From Vibrio rumoiensis (GTDB lineage Bacteria; Pseudomonadota; Gammaproteobacteria; Enterobacterales; Vibrionaceae), in contig NZ_AP018685.1 in the NCBI RefSeq assembly GCF_002218045.2, forward strand, positions 2,232,001 to 2,296,000: a stretch of 64,000 nt of DNA, in the 5' to 3' direction. The translations under genes were made by a program, and so were the position numbers. The notes beneath the pieces are model-generated. The model worked only from the letters and a program-made list of their open reading frames with translations, searched no databases and was not told the DNA's origin. This document shows, one piece after another, positions 26,613 through 35,343 of this stretch (its first letter is position 1; the number at the start of each line of letters is the position of its first letter).

Positions 26613-28295
26613 ATGCTTACCAATATCAAGAAAACAGCAATCGCCGCAGCAGTGCTTTCTGTCGCAGCAACTGGTTTTACTTCGATAGCCACTGCAGCAG
26701 AACGAAGTGAGCTAACGGTAGTACCAAACTTTTACCCTACATTCGTTCGTAACTTTAACCCATACTTGGGTGCAACCAACCTACATACAACCACAGATTT
26801 TATTTACGAACCTTTAGTTGTATTTAATGAAATGCACGGTAATACGCCTGTTATGCGTCTTGCTAAAGATTTCAAAATGTCTGATGACCTAATGACGGTT
26901 ACTTTCGATATTCGTGAAGGCGTAAAATGGTCTGACGGTCAAAAATTCACAGCTAACGATGTGGTGTACTCTTTCAACCTAGTAAAAAAATACCCAGCAC
27001 TAGACCAATCAGGCATCAACAAATGGGTAAAAAGTGTTGAGAAAAAAGGTGACTATCAAGTTATCTTCCACCTAACAGAAGCAAACTCAAACGTACCTTA
27101 CGAAATATCTAAAGTGCCAGTCGTTGCAGAGCACGTATGGAAAGACGTAAAAGATCCAACCAGCTTCACTAACGAAAACCCAGTGGGTACAGGTCCATTT
27201 ACTGATATTGACACCTTTACTCCACAGCTTTACATCCAATGTCGTAACCCTAATTACTGGGATGCAGACAATCTAGAAGTTGACTGTTTACGTGTCCCAC
27301 AAATTGCTAACAATGACCAATTACTTGGCAAGATTGTTAACTCTGAACTTGACTGGACATCTTCATTCGTACCAGATATCGATAAAACTTACGCATCAGT
27401 AAGCCCTAATCACCACTACTGGTACCCGCCATCAGGTACACAAGCGTTTATGGTTAACTTTGCAGAAAAAGATCCTGCGAAGAAAGAAGCCCTGACTAAC
27501 GTTGATTTCCGTCGCGCATTCTCTATGGCGCTAGATCGTCAAACGATTATCGACATCGCTTTCTACGGTGGCGGTACACCAAATGATTTCGCTTCAGGTC
27601 TAGGTTATGCATTTGAAGCCTGGTCTGATGAGAAAGTTCACAACGAATATAAGAAATACAACACTTATAACGTTGAAGGTGCAAAAGCATTATTGAAGAA
27701 AGCTGGCTTCGTAGATAAAGATGGTGATGGGTTTGTCGACACTCCATCTGGTAAGTCTTTCGAACTATTGATTCAATCACCAAATGGTTGGACCGACTTT
27801 AACAACACGGTACAGCTTGCGGTTGAACAGTTACAAGATGTTGGTATTAAAGCCAAAGCTCGTACTCCTGAATTTGCGGTTTATAACCAAGCAATGTTAG
27901 AGGGTGATTACGACGTCGCTTACACTAACTACTTCCACGGTGCGGATCCATACACTTACTGGAACTCAGCTTACAACTCAGCACTACAAAGCGGTGACGG
28001 TATGCCACGTTTTGCTATGCACTTCTTCAAAAATGCAGAGCTAGACAACTTACTCAACAGCTTCTACAAAACAGCGGATAAAGATGAGCAGCTAAACATC
28101 GCTCATAAAATCCAGAAGATCATTGCAGAAAACCAAGTAACGATTCCGGTAATGTCTGGTGCATACATGTTCCAGTACAACACCAAGCGCTTTACTGGTT
28201 GGTGGAATGAGAAAAACCCGAAAGGTCGTCCAAACATTTGGGCTGGTATTCCAGAGCGTCTACTACAAGTACTAGACCTAAAACCTGTTAAGTAA
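26613..28295 (+). CDS. cbp: Periplasmic chitin-oligosaccharide binding protein
   Basis: 560 residues, extracellular solute-binding protein family 5. A signal peptide (about 1-28, ending IATAA) is followed by a full-length oligopeptide/oligosaccharide-binding fold (YEPLVVFNE, SDGQKFTANDVVYSF, NVDFRRAFSMALDRQTI). First gene of the operon and homologue of V. cholerae CBP. It captures chitin oligosaccharides for the ABC importer and, in the known system, also holds ChiS inactive in the periplasm until sugar is present. With chiS split here, that second role may be lost or altered. The Shine-Dalgarno is AAGGA. A stable hairpin follows the stop. Confidence 0.93.
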   Translation: MLTNIKKTAIAAAVLSVAATGFTSIATAAERSELTVVPNFYPTFVRNFNPYLGATNLHTTTDFIYEPLVVFNEMHGNTPVMRLAKDFKMSDDLMTVTFDIREGVKWSDGQKFTANDVVYSFNLVKKYPALDQSGINKWVKSVEKKGDYQVIFHLTEANSNVPYEISKVPVVAEHVWKDVKDPTSFTNENPVGTGPFTDIDTFTPQLYIQCRNPNYWDADNLEVDCLRVPQIANNDQLLGKIVNSELDWTSSFVPDIDKTYASVSPNHHYWYPPSGTQAFMVNFAEKDPAKKEALTNVDFRRAFSMALDRQTIIDIAFYGGGTPNDFASGLGYAFEAWSDEKVHNEYKKYNTYNVEGAKALLKKAGFVDKDGDGFVDTPSGKSFELLIQSPNGWTDFNNTVQLAVEQLQDVGIKAKARTPEFAVYNQAMLEGDYDVAYTNYFHGADPYTYWNSAYNSALQSGDGMPRFAMHFFKNAELDNLLNSFYKTADKDEQLNIAHKIQKIIAENQVTIPVMSGAYMFQYNTKRFTGWWNEKNPKGRPNIWAGIPERLLQVLDLKPVK

Positions 28296-28309
28296 GATGT
28301 AAAAACCTT

Positions 28310-28349
28310 GCGGTGCACTCAATTCCACTGCTAGCAGTGCACCGCTTTT
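28310..28349 (+). terminator. Intercistronic hairpin after the binding-protein gene
   Basis: A 10-bp perfect stem, GCGGTGCACT/AGTGCACCGC, with a 16-base loop and only four T after it. It probably works as a partial terminator or 3' stabiliser, giving more binding protein than permease. A second short stem (GCCTGA 28418-28423, TCAGGC 28432-28437) precedes the permease gene. Confidence 0.6.
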
Positions 28350-28468
28350 AAACTCCCCTCTTGATACGAAAATGTATGGCGCTCAGCGTCAGGGGATTTC
28401 TTTGTCTGAAATAGACTGCCTGAAACCAGAGTCAGGCCAAAAAATCTGGGAAAGTTAAGGTGTAAGTT

Positions 28469-29455
28469 ATGGGATTTTTCTTAAAACGTTTAGGATTTTA
28501 TTTTATCGCGCTGGTCGTGGCTGCCACGATTAATTTTGCGATTCCTCGAGCCATGCCAGGTGACCCAGTGACCATGATGTTTGCACATGCCACTGTTCAA
28601 GTCACGCCAGAACGTATCGCAGCAATGAAAGAGCTATTAGGCTTTGTCGATGGCGGTATTATCGCGCAATATTTTGCCTACATAAAAAACATTTTTAGCT
28701 GGAATTTAGGTACCTCTATCCAGTTTTATCCTCTGTCAGTTGAAAAGCTACTTGGTGGCGCATTTGGTTGGTCACTATTTCTAGCTGGTACTGCGGTTAT
28801 TTTCTCATTCTCTATCGGTTCAATTCTGGGCATTTTTGCAGCATGGAAACGTGGCAGTAAATACGATGCCTTTATTTCACCAGGAATGTTAGTGATTCAA
28901 GCCGTTCCACAAGTGGTTATCGCTATGCTAGCGATGTTCGTATTTGCGGTTGGTTTACGTTGGTTCCCAACTGGTTATGCTTATACAGCAGGTAACACTC
29001 CCGACTGGACAAGCTGGCAATTTATCAAAGATGTCGCATGGCACGCTATTTTGCCTCTCTTTTGTGCCTCGGTAGTGCAGATTGGCGGCTTCCTAATCAA
29101 TATGCGTAACAACATGATTAACCTTCTAAATGAAGATTACATCACGATGGCGAAAGGCAAAGGCCTCAGCGAGAACCGTGTCGTTTTCAACTACGCTGCT
29201 CGTAACGCCATGTTACCAAGTGTCACCGCGCTTTCGATGTCATTGGGCATGGCAATCGGTGGTCAGCTTATTGTAGAAATCATTTTTAACTATCCAGGTC
29301 TTGGCAGCGTGTTATTTAACGCCATCAATGCTCGTGATTACCAAGTTCTTCAAGGGCAACTTCTTATCATGACCTTATTCATGCTGTTCTTTAACTTACT
29401 CGCCGACATGCTGTATGTCGTGCTAGATCCTCGCCTACGTAAGGGAGGCAAATAA
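28469..29455 (+). CDS. Chitin-oligosaccharide ABC transporter permease 1
   Basis: 328 residues, DppB-type permease with six membrane segments. It has the usual N-terminal IPRAMPGDPV motif and the EAA-type cytoplasmic loop (YITMAKGKGLSENRVVFNYAARNAMLP) that docks on the ATPases. It imports (GlcNAc)2 and related oligosaccharides with the second permease, the two ATPases and the binding protein. It is homologous to the first permease of the V. cholerae chitobiose operon. The second permease starts 2 bases after its stop. Confidence 0.92.
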   Translation: MGFFLKRLGFYFIALVVAATINFAIPRAMPGDPVTMMFAHATVQVTPERIAAMKELLGFVDGGIIAQYFAYIKNIFSWNLGTSIQFYPLSVEKLLGGAFGWSLFLAGTAVIFSFSIGSILGIFAAWKRGSKYDAFISPGMLVIQAVPQVVIAMLAMFVFAVGLRWFPTGYAYTAGNTPDWTSWQFIKDVAWHAILPLFCASVVQIGGFLINMRNNMINLLNEDYITMAKGKGLSENRVVFNYAARNAMLPSVTALSMSLGMAIGGQLIVEIIFNYPGLGSVLFNAINARDYQVLQGQLLIMTLFMLFFNLLADMLYVVLDPRLRKGGK

Positions 29456-29457
29456 TC

Positions 29458-30483
29458 ATGAAAGCACTCATAAAATTACTTTCAGGTAACCCGAAAGCCA
29501 TGTTTGGCGTAGTGATATTGGCCGTTTTCATCCTAATGGCGGTATTTGCTCCATTAATTACTAAGCATGAACCTGACCGTCGTACAGGTAACCCACATGA
29601 GTACCCAAGTGTGGTCACTCATATGGCGAAACAAAGCCCAGATGGCTGGATAGCACAGAATCTAGCTAACGATCGTCGCACCATGATCATGTCGAAGAAA
29701 GAAGATCATGTTCTAGGCACAACTCGTATGGGTCGTGATGTGTGGTCTCAATTAGCTTATGGCGCTCGAGTTTCTCTCGGTGTGGGTTTTGGCGCAGGCT
29801 TAGTGGTGTGTTTCCTCGCAACCATTATTGGTGTTTCAGCTGGCTACTTTGGCGGAAAAATTGATGACACTCTCACTGCTGCGATGAATATCATGCTGGT
29901 GATCCCACAATACCCACTGCTATTTGTCCTTGCCGCCTTTATCGGTGAAGCCGGCCCACTAACCATTGCACTGATTATTGGTTGTACTTCTTGGGCTTGG
30001 GGCGCAAGGGTTATTCGCTCCCAAACCTTAGCGCTACGTGAGAAAGAATTTGTCAAAGCGGCAGAAGTCTTAGGTGAATCATCATTTCGAATCATTTTCG
30101 TGGAAATTCTACCTAACCTAATTTCTATCGTAGGGGCTAGTTTCATCGGTTCAGTGATGTACGCCATCATGATGGAAGCAACGATTTCATTCTTAGGGCT
30201 TGGGGATCCAAACACCATCAGCTGGGGCATTATGCTTTATAACGTACAAACCTCTTCAGCCATTTTGGTCGGCGCTTGGTGGGAATTAATTACCCCATGT
30301 TTAGCTTTAACCACCTTAGCGGTTGGCCTAGCAATGCTTAACTTTGCAGTTGATGAAGTGGCTAACCCACAGCTTCGATCTCACAAAGGTATGAAGCGCT
30401 GGAAGAGGATTGCTGAGCAAGACAAAAAAGCACGCGAGCCTGAATTACCACCGCAAAATGCTGTTTGGAGCGGAGATAAATAA
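29458..30483 (+). CDS. Chitin-oligosaccharide ABC transporter permease 2
   Basis: 341 residues, DppC-type permease. An N-terminal span is followed by a periplasmic loop and the core of five spans, with the EAA loop (EKEFVKAAEVLGESSFRIIFVEILPN). It pairs with the upstream permease to form the channel. The start lies directly after GGAGGCAAATAATC, a good Shine-Dalgarno within the end of the previous gene. The ATPase gene begins one base after its stop, a tight operon. Confidence 0.92.
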   Translation: MKALIKLLSGNPKAMFGVVILAVFILMAVFAPLITKHEPDRRTGNPHEYPSVVTHMAKQSPDGWIAQNLANDRRTMIMSKKEDHVLGTTRMGRDVWSQLAYGARVSLGVGFGAGLVVCFLATIIGVSAGYFGGKIDDTLTAAMNIMLVIPQYPLLFVLAAFIGEAGPLTIALIIGCTSWAWGARVIRSQTLALREKEFVKAAEVLGESSFRIIFVEILPNLISIVGASFIGSVMYAIMMEATISFLGLGDPNTISWGIMLYNVQTSSAILVGAWWELITPCLALTTLAVGLAMLNFAVDEVANPQLRSHKGMKRWKRIAEQDKKAREPELPPQNAVWSGDK

Positions 30484-30484
30484 T

Positions 30485-31483
30485 ATGACAACGATAAATA
30501 ACCAAGAACCGCTAATTTCGATTCGCAACCTATGTGTTGACTACATCACGGATGCTGGTGATGTCCGCGCGGTCAATAACGTCAGTTTTGACATTGCTCC
30601 AGGCGAAGTATTTGGCCTTGCTGGTGAGTCTGGATGTGGTAAATCCACTGTCGCGTTCTCACTCATGCGTTTACATAAGCCACCAGCATTTATCACCGGT
30701 GGTGAAGTGATCTTCAACGGCGAGAATATTTTAAAATACAGCGAGCAACGTATCCAAAGCTTCCGCTGGAGTGAGATGTCAATGGTATTTCAAAGTGCCA
30801 TGAATGCATTAAATCCAGTGCTACCGATGGAAGAGCAATTTTGCGATGTGATCATGCGTCATACCAATATGACTCGTGAGCAAGCACGCAAACGCGCAGA
30901 AGGTCTATTGGAAATTGTTGATATTCATCCAGATCGTCTAGGTGACTACCCTCACCAATTCTCTGGTGGGATGCGTCAACGATTAGTCATTGCGATTGCA
31001 TTAGCGCTTAATCCTAAAATGATCATCATGGATGAACCAACAACCGCTCTGGATGTTGTGGTTCAACGTGAAATTTTACAGAAAATATACGCGCTGAAAG
31101 AAGAGTTTGGTTTCTCAATCTTGTTCATCACCCATGACTTATCCTTAATGGTCGAATTCTCAGATCGAATAGGCATCATGTACTCAGGTGAGCTAATTGA
31201 AGTGGCGCCTTCAAAAGAAATTTTAGAGTCGCCGTATCACCCTTACACCAAAGGACTAGGGTCTTCTTTCCCACCATTAACCGGGCCAAAGACTAAGTTG
31301 ACTGGGATTCCCGGTAACCCACTCAACCTATTAGAAATACCTGAAGGTTGTCGTTTCCAGGCTCGTTGTGAGCGTGTTCATGATACTTGTCGACATATTC
31401 CTACTCAATTACGCCAAATTGAACCAGGTCGCTTATCGAACTGCCATTTATATGGTGAGCCGATATTTCAAGCGAAAGTGTAG
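30485..31483 (+). CDS. Chitin-oligosaccharide ABC transporter ATPase 1
   Basis: 332 residues, DppD-type nucleotide-binding subunit. Walker A GESGCGKST, signature SGGMRQRLVIA, Walker B MIIMDEPTTALD and the oligopeptide-transporter C-terminal domain with conserved cysteines (GCRFQARCERVHDTC) are visible. The start at 30485 follows the Shine-Dalgarno GGAG one base after the permease stop; a start further upstream would only extend it into the permease gene. It energises import together with the next ATPase. Confidence 0.92.
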   Translation: MTTINNQEPLISIRNLCVDYITDAGDVRAVNNVSFDIAPGEVFGLAGESGCGKSTVAFSLMRLHKPPAFITGGEVIFNGENILKYSEQRIQSFRWSEMSMVFQSAMNALNPVLPMEEQFCDVIMRHTNMTREQARKRAEGLLEIVDIHPDRLGDYPHQFSGGMRQRLVIAIALALNPKMIIMDEPTTALDVVVQREILQKIYALKEEFGFSILFITHDLSLMVEFSDRIGIMYSGELIEVAPSKEILESPYHPYTKGLGSSFPPLTGPKTKLTGIPGNPLNLLEIPEGCRFQARCERVHDTCRHIPTQLRQIEPGRLSNCHLYGEPIFQAKV

Positions 31484-31536
31484 TTGTGTGACTAACGGCC
31501 TAAAGAAAAAGAATTAGCGAGAAGCTGGAGACAATT

Positions 31537-32538
31537 ATGAGCTCATCAAATAAATACGGAAAATTACTGATTGAAGGGAAGAACCTCGTTAAAGATTTTC
31601 CAATTACGAGTAATTCACTCAAGCAACCTATGATGCGTGCGATCAATGACGTGTCATTCAAAATGTACAAAAGTCGCGGTTTAGCCGTCGTTGGCGAATC
31701 AGGTTCCGGTAAATCCACAACCGCCAAAATGATTGCCAAAATGTACGCGCCAACAGCCGGAATGATTGAATATAAAGGTCGAGATATTCAAGAAATCAAA
31801 AAGCGCCAAGACCTTATGCACTATCGCGAAGGGGTTCAAATGGTGTGGCAAGATCCGTTTGGATCGCTAAACCCAACCCACAACATTTTTCATCATATTG
31901 CGCGTCCATTGATTATTCATAACAAGGTAAAAAGCAGCAATAAAAAAGAACTGCAAGAACGTGTATACGAATTGCTTGAACAAGTTGGGCTTAACCCAGC
32001 GAAAGAAACTGCCGCAAAATTCCCCCACCAACTTTCCGGTGGTCAACGTCAGCGTGTCAACTTAGCACGCAACATTGCGGTGGGTGCTGAAGTGGTATTA
32101 GCCGATGAGCCAACCTCTATGCTCGATGTATCGATTCGAGCAGGGGTACTCAACTTGATGGAAGAGATGAAGTTTGAAAAGCAAATGTCGCTGCTTTACA
32201 TCACCCATGATATCGCCACTGCGCGTTATATTGCGGAAGATCTTTCCGTAATGTACGTCGGTCACATGGTGGAATGGGGCGATACCGATGACATCATTCA
32301 CGATCCTCAGCACCCTTATACTCAACTACTAGTGTCTGCGGTTCCGGATCCTAAAAAGTCTATTCATGAAAAGTTAAAAGGCAATAAAGGTGAGATACCA
32401 CTTTGGACTCCAGATTCTGTTGGATGTCCATTTGCAGGGCGTTGTTTACATGCCACTGATAAATGCCGTGAAAAAATGCCAGGCGTCACTCAGTTAGCAG
32501 AAAACCACTTTGTTCGCTGTTACCTCTTTGAAGATTAA
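31537..32538 (+). CDS. Chitin-oligosaccharide ABC transporter ATPase 2
   Basis: 333 residues, DppF-type nucleotide-binding subunit. Walker A GESGSGKST, signature SGGQRQRVNLARN, Walker B VVLADEPTSMLD and a C-terminal cysteine motif (GCPFAGRCLHATDKC) are present. It completes the five-component importer. Its stop is followed by a 14-bp perfect inverted repeat that separates the transport genes from the catabolic genes. Confidence 0.92.
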   Translation: MSSSNKYGKLLIEGKNLVKDFPITSNSLKQPMMRAINDVSFKMYKSRGLAVVGESGSGKSTTAKMIAKMYAPTAGMIEYKGRDIQEIKKRQDLMHYREGVQMVWQDPFGSLNPTHNIFHHIARPLIIHNKVKSSNKKELQERVYELLEQVGLNPAKETAAKFPHQLSGGQRQRVNLARNIAVGAEVVLADEPTSMLDVSIRAGVLNLMEEMKFEKQMSLLYITHDIATARYIAEDLSVMYVGHMVEWGDTDDIIHDPQHPYTQLLVSAVPDPKKSIHEKLKGNKGEIPLWTPDSVGCPFAGRCLHATDKCREKMPGVTQLAENHFVRCYLFED

Positions 32539-32554
32539 TTCTCTTTTTTAAACT

Positions 32555-32592
32555 GCATATCAATCTGATAAACAACCGTCAGATTGATATGC
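32555..32592. repeat. Perfect 14-bp inverted repeat between transport and catabolic genes
   Basis: GCATATCAATCTGA at 32555-32568 and its exact complement at 32579-32592, with a 10-base loop. There is no T-run on either strand, so it is not a typical rho-independent terminator. It could be an RNA processing or stabilising hairpin or an operator. Confidence 0.6.
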
Positions 32593-32670
32593 CCAAAATC
32601 TATTTGAATGTGGTCTGTGCTGGTGATTTTTTATCGTTTCACAGCAACGGCCAGGAGGCTTGAAGCAGAT

Positions 32671-34425
32671 ATGCAAATTCTCATCAACCATATTGGTTAT
32701 TCATGCTTTAGTAGCAAAAATGCGGTCGTACTTGCCTCAAAAACGGATCAATCTGAAATCAAATCCACCACAGTCCAGTTAATTAATGCGGACACTCAAC
32801 AAGTGGAAGCTCAATTTCCCGTCACGTTCGCCGGCAAGGTAGCACAGTGGCATCAGGGCATTTTTTATCACATCGATTTTTCTCGCTTCTCTAAAGCGGG
32901 TCGCTACTTGCTGTCCATCGATTCTGTGCAATCCCATTGTTTTGAGATCCAAAATAATCTTTTAATCAAAAAGACCTTCTCTGATGTATTGCATTACTTT
33001 AAGTCTCAGCGTTGCGGTGGCAAGTTTGATAAACAAGATCGCAATGCCCCACTATTAGGCTCTGATAAATCGGCACAACACACCGTTGATGTACATGGCG
33101 GTTGGTATGACGCCTCGGGCGATGTCAGTAAATACTTAAGCCATCTTTCGTATGCCAATTACCTAAATCCACAGCAGATTCCGATGGTGGTATGGAATAT
33201 GCTCAAAGGCTTAAATCTTGCTAAAAGTCACGATGATTTTGCCGCCTTCTCTCAAGTTCGTTTAACCGAAGAGGCCTTGTTTGGCGCTGACTTCTTAGTG
33301 CGTATGCAAAGCCCACAAGGTTTCTTCTATATGACGGTATTTGATAAGTGGAGCAAAGATACCGCTCAACGTGAAATCTGCGCCTATGAAACCCAAGAAG
33401 GTCATAAAGGTCAAGATTACCAAGCCGGATTCCGTCAAGGTGGCGGCATTGCTATTGCAGCACTCGCAGCGGCATCACGCCTTAATGAATCGGGTGAATA
33501 CCGTCAGGAAACCTATTTAGATTGCGCGCGCAAAGGTTATCAGCACTTAATCGAACACAATCAACAATATCTTAATGATGGCACTGAAAATATCATCGAC
33601 GAATATTGTGCCCTACTTGCCAGCGTTGAACTTTATCGTAGCACTCAAGATAGTTTTTACTTATCCGAAGCTCGTCGCTGGTCTCAAGCACTGATTCTAC
33701 GTCAATGTAGTGATGGTAACTTTGAAAACTTTTGGTCAGCCAACCAAGATGGTTCAAGACCTTATTTTCATGCGGCCGAAGCAGGATTACCAACGATAGC
33801 TCTCACTGAATATTTAGCAATTGAAAGCGATGACTCCCTGCGTAAAGCTTGTTTATCGGTCATTGAAAATGCCGTGCGCTTTGAGCTCACCATTAGCCAA
33901 CAAGTTACGAACCCATTTGGCTACCCTCGTCAGTACGTGAAAGCGGTTGATGGCGATAAACGTGACGCCTTCTTTATTGCTCATCACAATGAATCTGGCT
34001 ATTGGTGGCAAGGCGAAAATGCACGACTTGGCTCACTTTCTGCCATGGCGAATTTAGTACAGCCTTATCTGCAAGATCCGCAGTTGAAACAGCAATTACA
34101 AAGCTATGCTCAGTCCTCACTCGATTGGATTTTAGGTTTGAATCCATACGACATGTGTATGCTCGATGGGCATGGTCACAATAACCCTGATTATCTTCCT
34201 GAGCTTGGTTTCTTTAATGCCAAAGGTGGGGTTTGCAACGGCATCACCGCAGGCTTTGATGATGAAGCGGATATTGCGTTTAATCCTGAGCCACAAAAAG
34301 ATGACATGTTGCAAAACTGGCGTTGGGGCGAACAATGGATCCCACATGGTGCATGGTATTTATTAGCAATCATGGCACAACAATATGCAGTAACAGAATC
34401 AGCAATGGAGACCAATGATGAGTGA
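32671..34425 (+). CDS. Glycoside hydrolase family 9, probable exo-beta-D-glucosaminidase
   Basis: 584 residues with no signal peptide, so cytoplasmic. An N-terminal Ig-like domain (about 1-90) precedes an (alpha/alpha)6 GH9 domain. The catalytic Asp region is GGWYDASGD with Asp147 and Asp151; the acid Glu region is near GGVCNGITAGFDDEADIAF. The V. cholerae homologue was first annotated as endoglucanase-related. A Photobacterium homologue was reported to be an exo-beta-glucosaminidase, which fits a chitosan-oligosaccharide role here better than cellulose. The start at 32671 is chosen from the family N-terminus (MQILINHIGYSC); AGGAGG lies 12-17 bases before it. It overlaps the kinase gene. Confidence 0.87.
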   Translation: MQILINHIGYSCFSSKNAVVLASKTDQSEIKSTTVQLINADTQQVEAQFPVTFAGKVAQWHQGIFYHIDFSRFSKAGRYLLSIDSVQSHCFEIQNNLLIKKTFSDVLHYFKSQRCGGKFDKQDRNAPLLGSDKSAQHTVDVHGGWYDASGDVSKYLSHLSYANYLNPQQIPMVVWNMLKGLNLAKSHDDFAAFSQVRLTEEALFGADFLVRMQSPQGFFYMTVFDKWSKDTAQREICAYETQEGHKGQDYQAGFRQGGGIAIAALAAASRLNESGEYRQETYLDCARKGYQHLIEHNQQYLNDGTENIIDEYCALLASVELYRSTQDSFYLSEARRWSQALILRQCSDGNFENFWSANQDGSRPYFHAAEAGLPTIALTEYLAIESDDSLRKACLSVIENAVRFELTISQQVTNPFGYPRQYVKAVDGDKRDAFFIAHHNESGYWWQGENARLGSLSAMANLVQPYLQDPQLKQQLQSYAQSSLDWILGLNPYDMCMLDGHGHNNPDYLPELGFFNAKGGVCNGITAGFDDEADIAFNPEPQKDDMLQNWRWGEQWIPHGAWYLLAIMAQQYAVTESAMETNDE

Positions 34426-35302
34426 TTTATTGGTCGGTATTGATGGCGGCGGTACATCTTGCCGAGCGCGCATTAGAGACAACCAAGGTCAACTTCTGGG
34501 TGAAGGTAAAAGCGGCAGCGCCAATATCTTGCTAGGTGTTGAAGTGGCAATGAGCGCAATCATTGAAGCCATCACGATCGCCGCCCAACAAGCTGGGTTA
34601 TCCCGTGATGACTTTTCTCGCATGCATCTAGGACTCGCTCTCGCGGCGGCAGAACAAGAAAGTGCGTGGCAACAATTTATGTCACTGCCACACCCTTTCG
34701 CCAGTGTGGTACTCAATACCGATGCTTATGGCGCGTGCTTAGGCGCACATCAAGGACAAGATGGCGCGATCATGATCGCTGGCACTGGATCTTGCGGCAT
34801 TCTATTAACTCAAGGTAAGCAACATGTGGTCGGTGGCCGTGAATTTCCGATTTCCGACTTAGGAGGTGGCGCCATTATGGGACTTAGGCTGATTCAACAC
34901 AGTCTATTGGTTCAAGATGGTATCTACCCTGCCAGCCCAATAACAGAAGTAGTGATGACACATTTTAAGCATGATATCGATGCTATCGTCACTTGGTCTA
35001 AAACCGCTCGTCCATGTGATTATGGCCAATTCTCCCCACAAATTTTTGCCTGTGCTCATCAAGGTGATGTATTTGCAGAAAGCTTACTGACTCAAACCGC
35101 TCAAGATATTGAAATGTATTTAAGTGCCCTCGTTCAAAAAGGCGCACAGCGGATCGCATTAATGGGGGGGATCGGAGAACGCATCCAACCTTGGCTTTCA
35201 GACACGATTCAAGATTACTTGGTCCCCCCTCAATACGATGCCATCGAGGGGGCATTAATGATGGCATGCCAACCAAAGCACAACTTATTTACATTGAGCT
35301 GA
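34415..35302 (+). CDS. gspK: Glucosamine kinase (BadF/BadG/BcrA/BcrD family)
   Basis: 295 residues. ATP-dependent sugar kinase of the ASKHA fold with phosphate loop GIDGGGTSCRARI, IAGTGSCGI and LMGGIGERIQPWL. The homologue in the same operon of V. cholerae was described as a specific glucosamine kinase; GlcNAc activity cannot be excluded from sequence. It would phosphorylate the sugar released by the GH9 and GH20 enzymes. Two adjacent ATGs (34415 and 34418) follow GGAG, and either fits. It overlaps the end of the GH9 gene by 8-11 bp. Confidence 0.88.
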   Translation: MMSDLLVGIDGGGTSCRARIRDNQGQLLGEGKSGSANILLGVEVAMSAIIEAITIAAQQAGLSRDDFSRMHLGLALAAAEQESAWQQFMSLPHPFASVVLNTDAYGACLGAHQGQDGAIMIAGTGSCGILLTQGKQHVVGGREFPISDLGGGAIMGLRLIQHSLLVQDGIYPASPITEVVMTHFKHDIDAIVTWSKTARPCDYGQFSPQIFACAHQGDVFAESLLTQTAQDIEMYLSALVQKGAQRIALMGGIGERIQPWLSDTIQDYLVPPQYDAIEGALMMACQPKHNLFTLS

Positions 35303-35343
35303 TGCTGAAATCTGACAACGCAACACGCCTCAAAGGTGAGAAA

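Noticed and set aside
29844..30230. 128-codon antisense open frame inside the second permease gene
   Set aside because: It mirrors the codon pattern of a well-supported gene and has no homology or start signal. Other long antisense frames (53886-54245, 59097-59477, 30-100 codons elsewhere) were dropped for the same reason.
32671..34425. Cellulase/endoglucanase
   Set aside because: GH9 membership suggests it, but the gene has no signal peptide and sits in a chitobiose operon; exo-glucosaminidase is the better fit.
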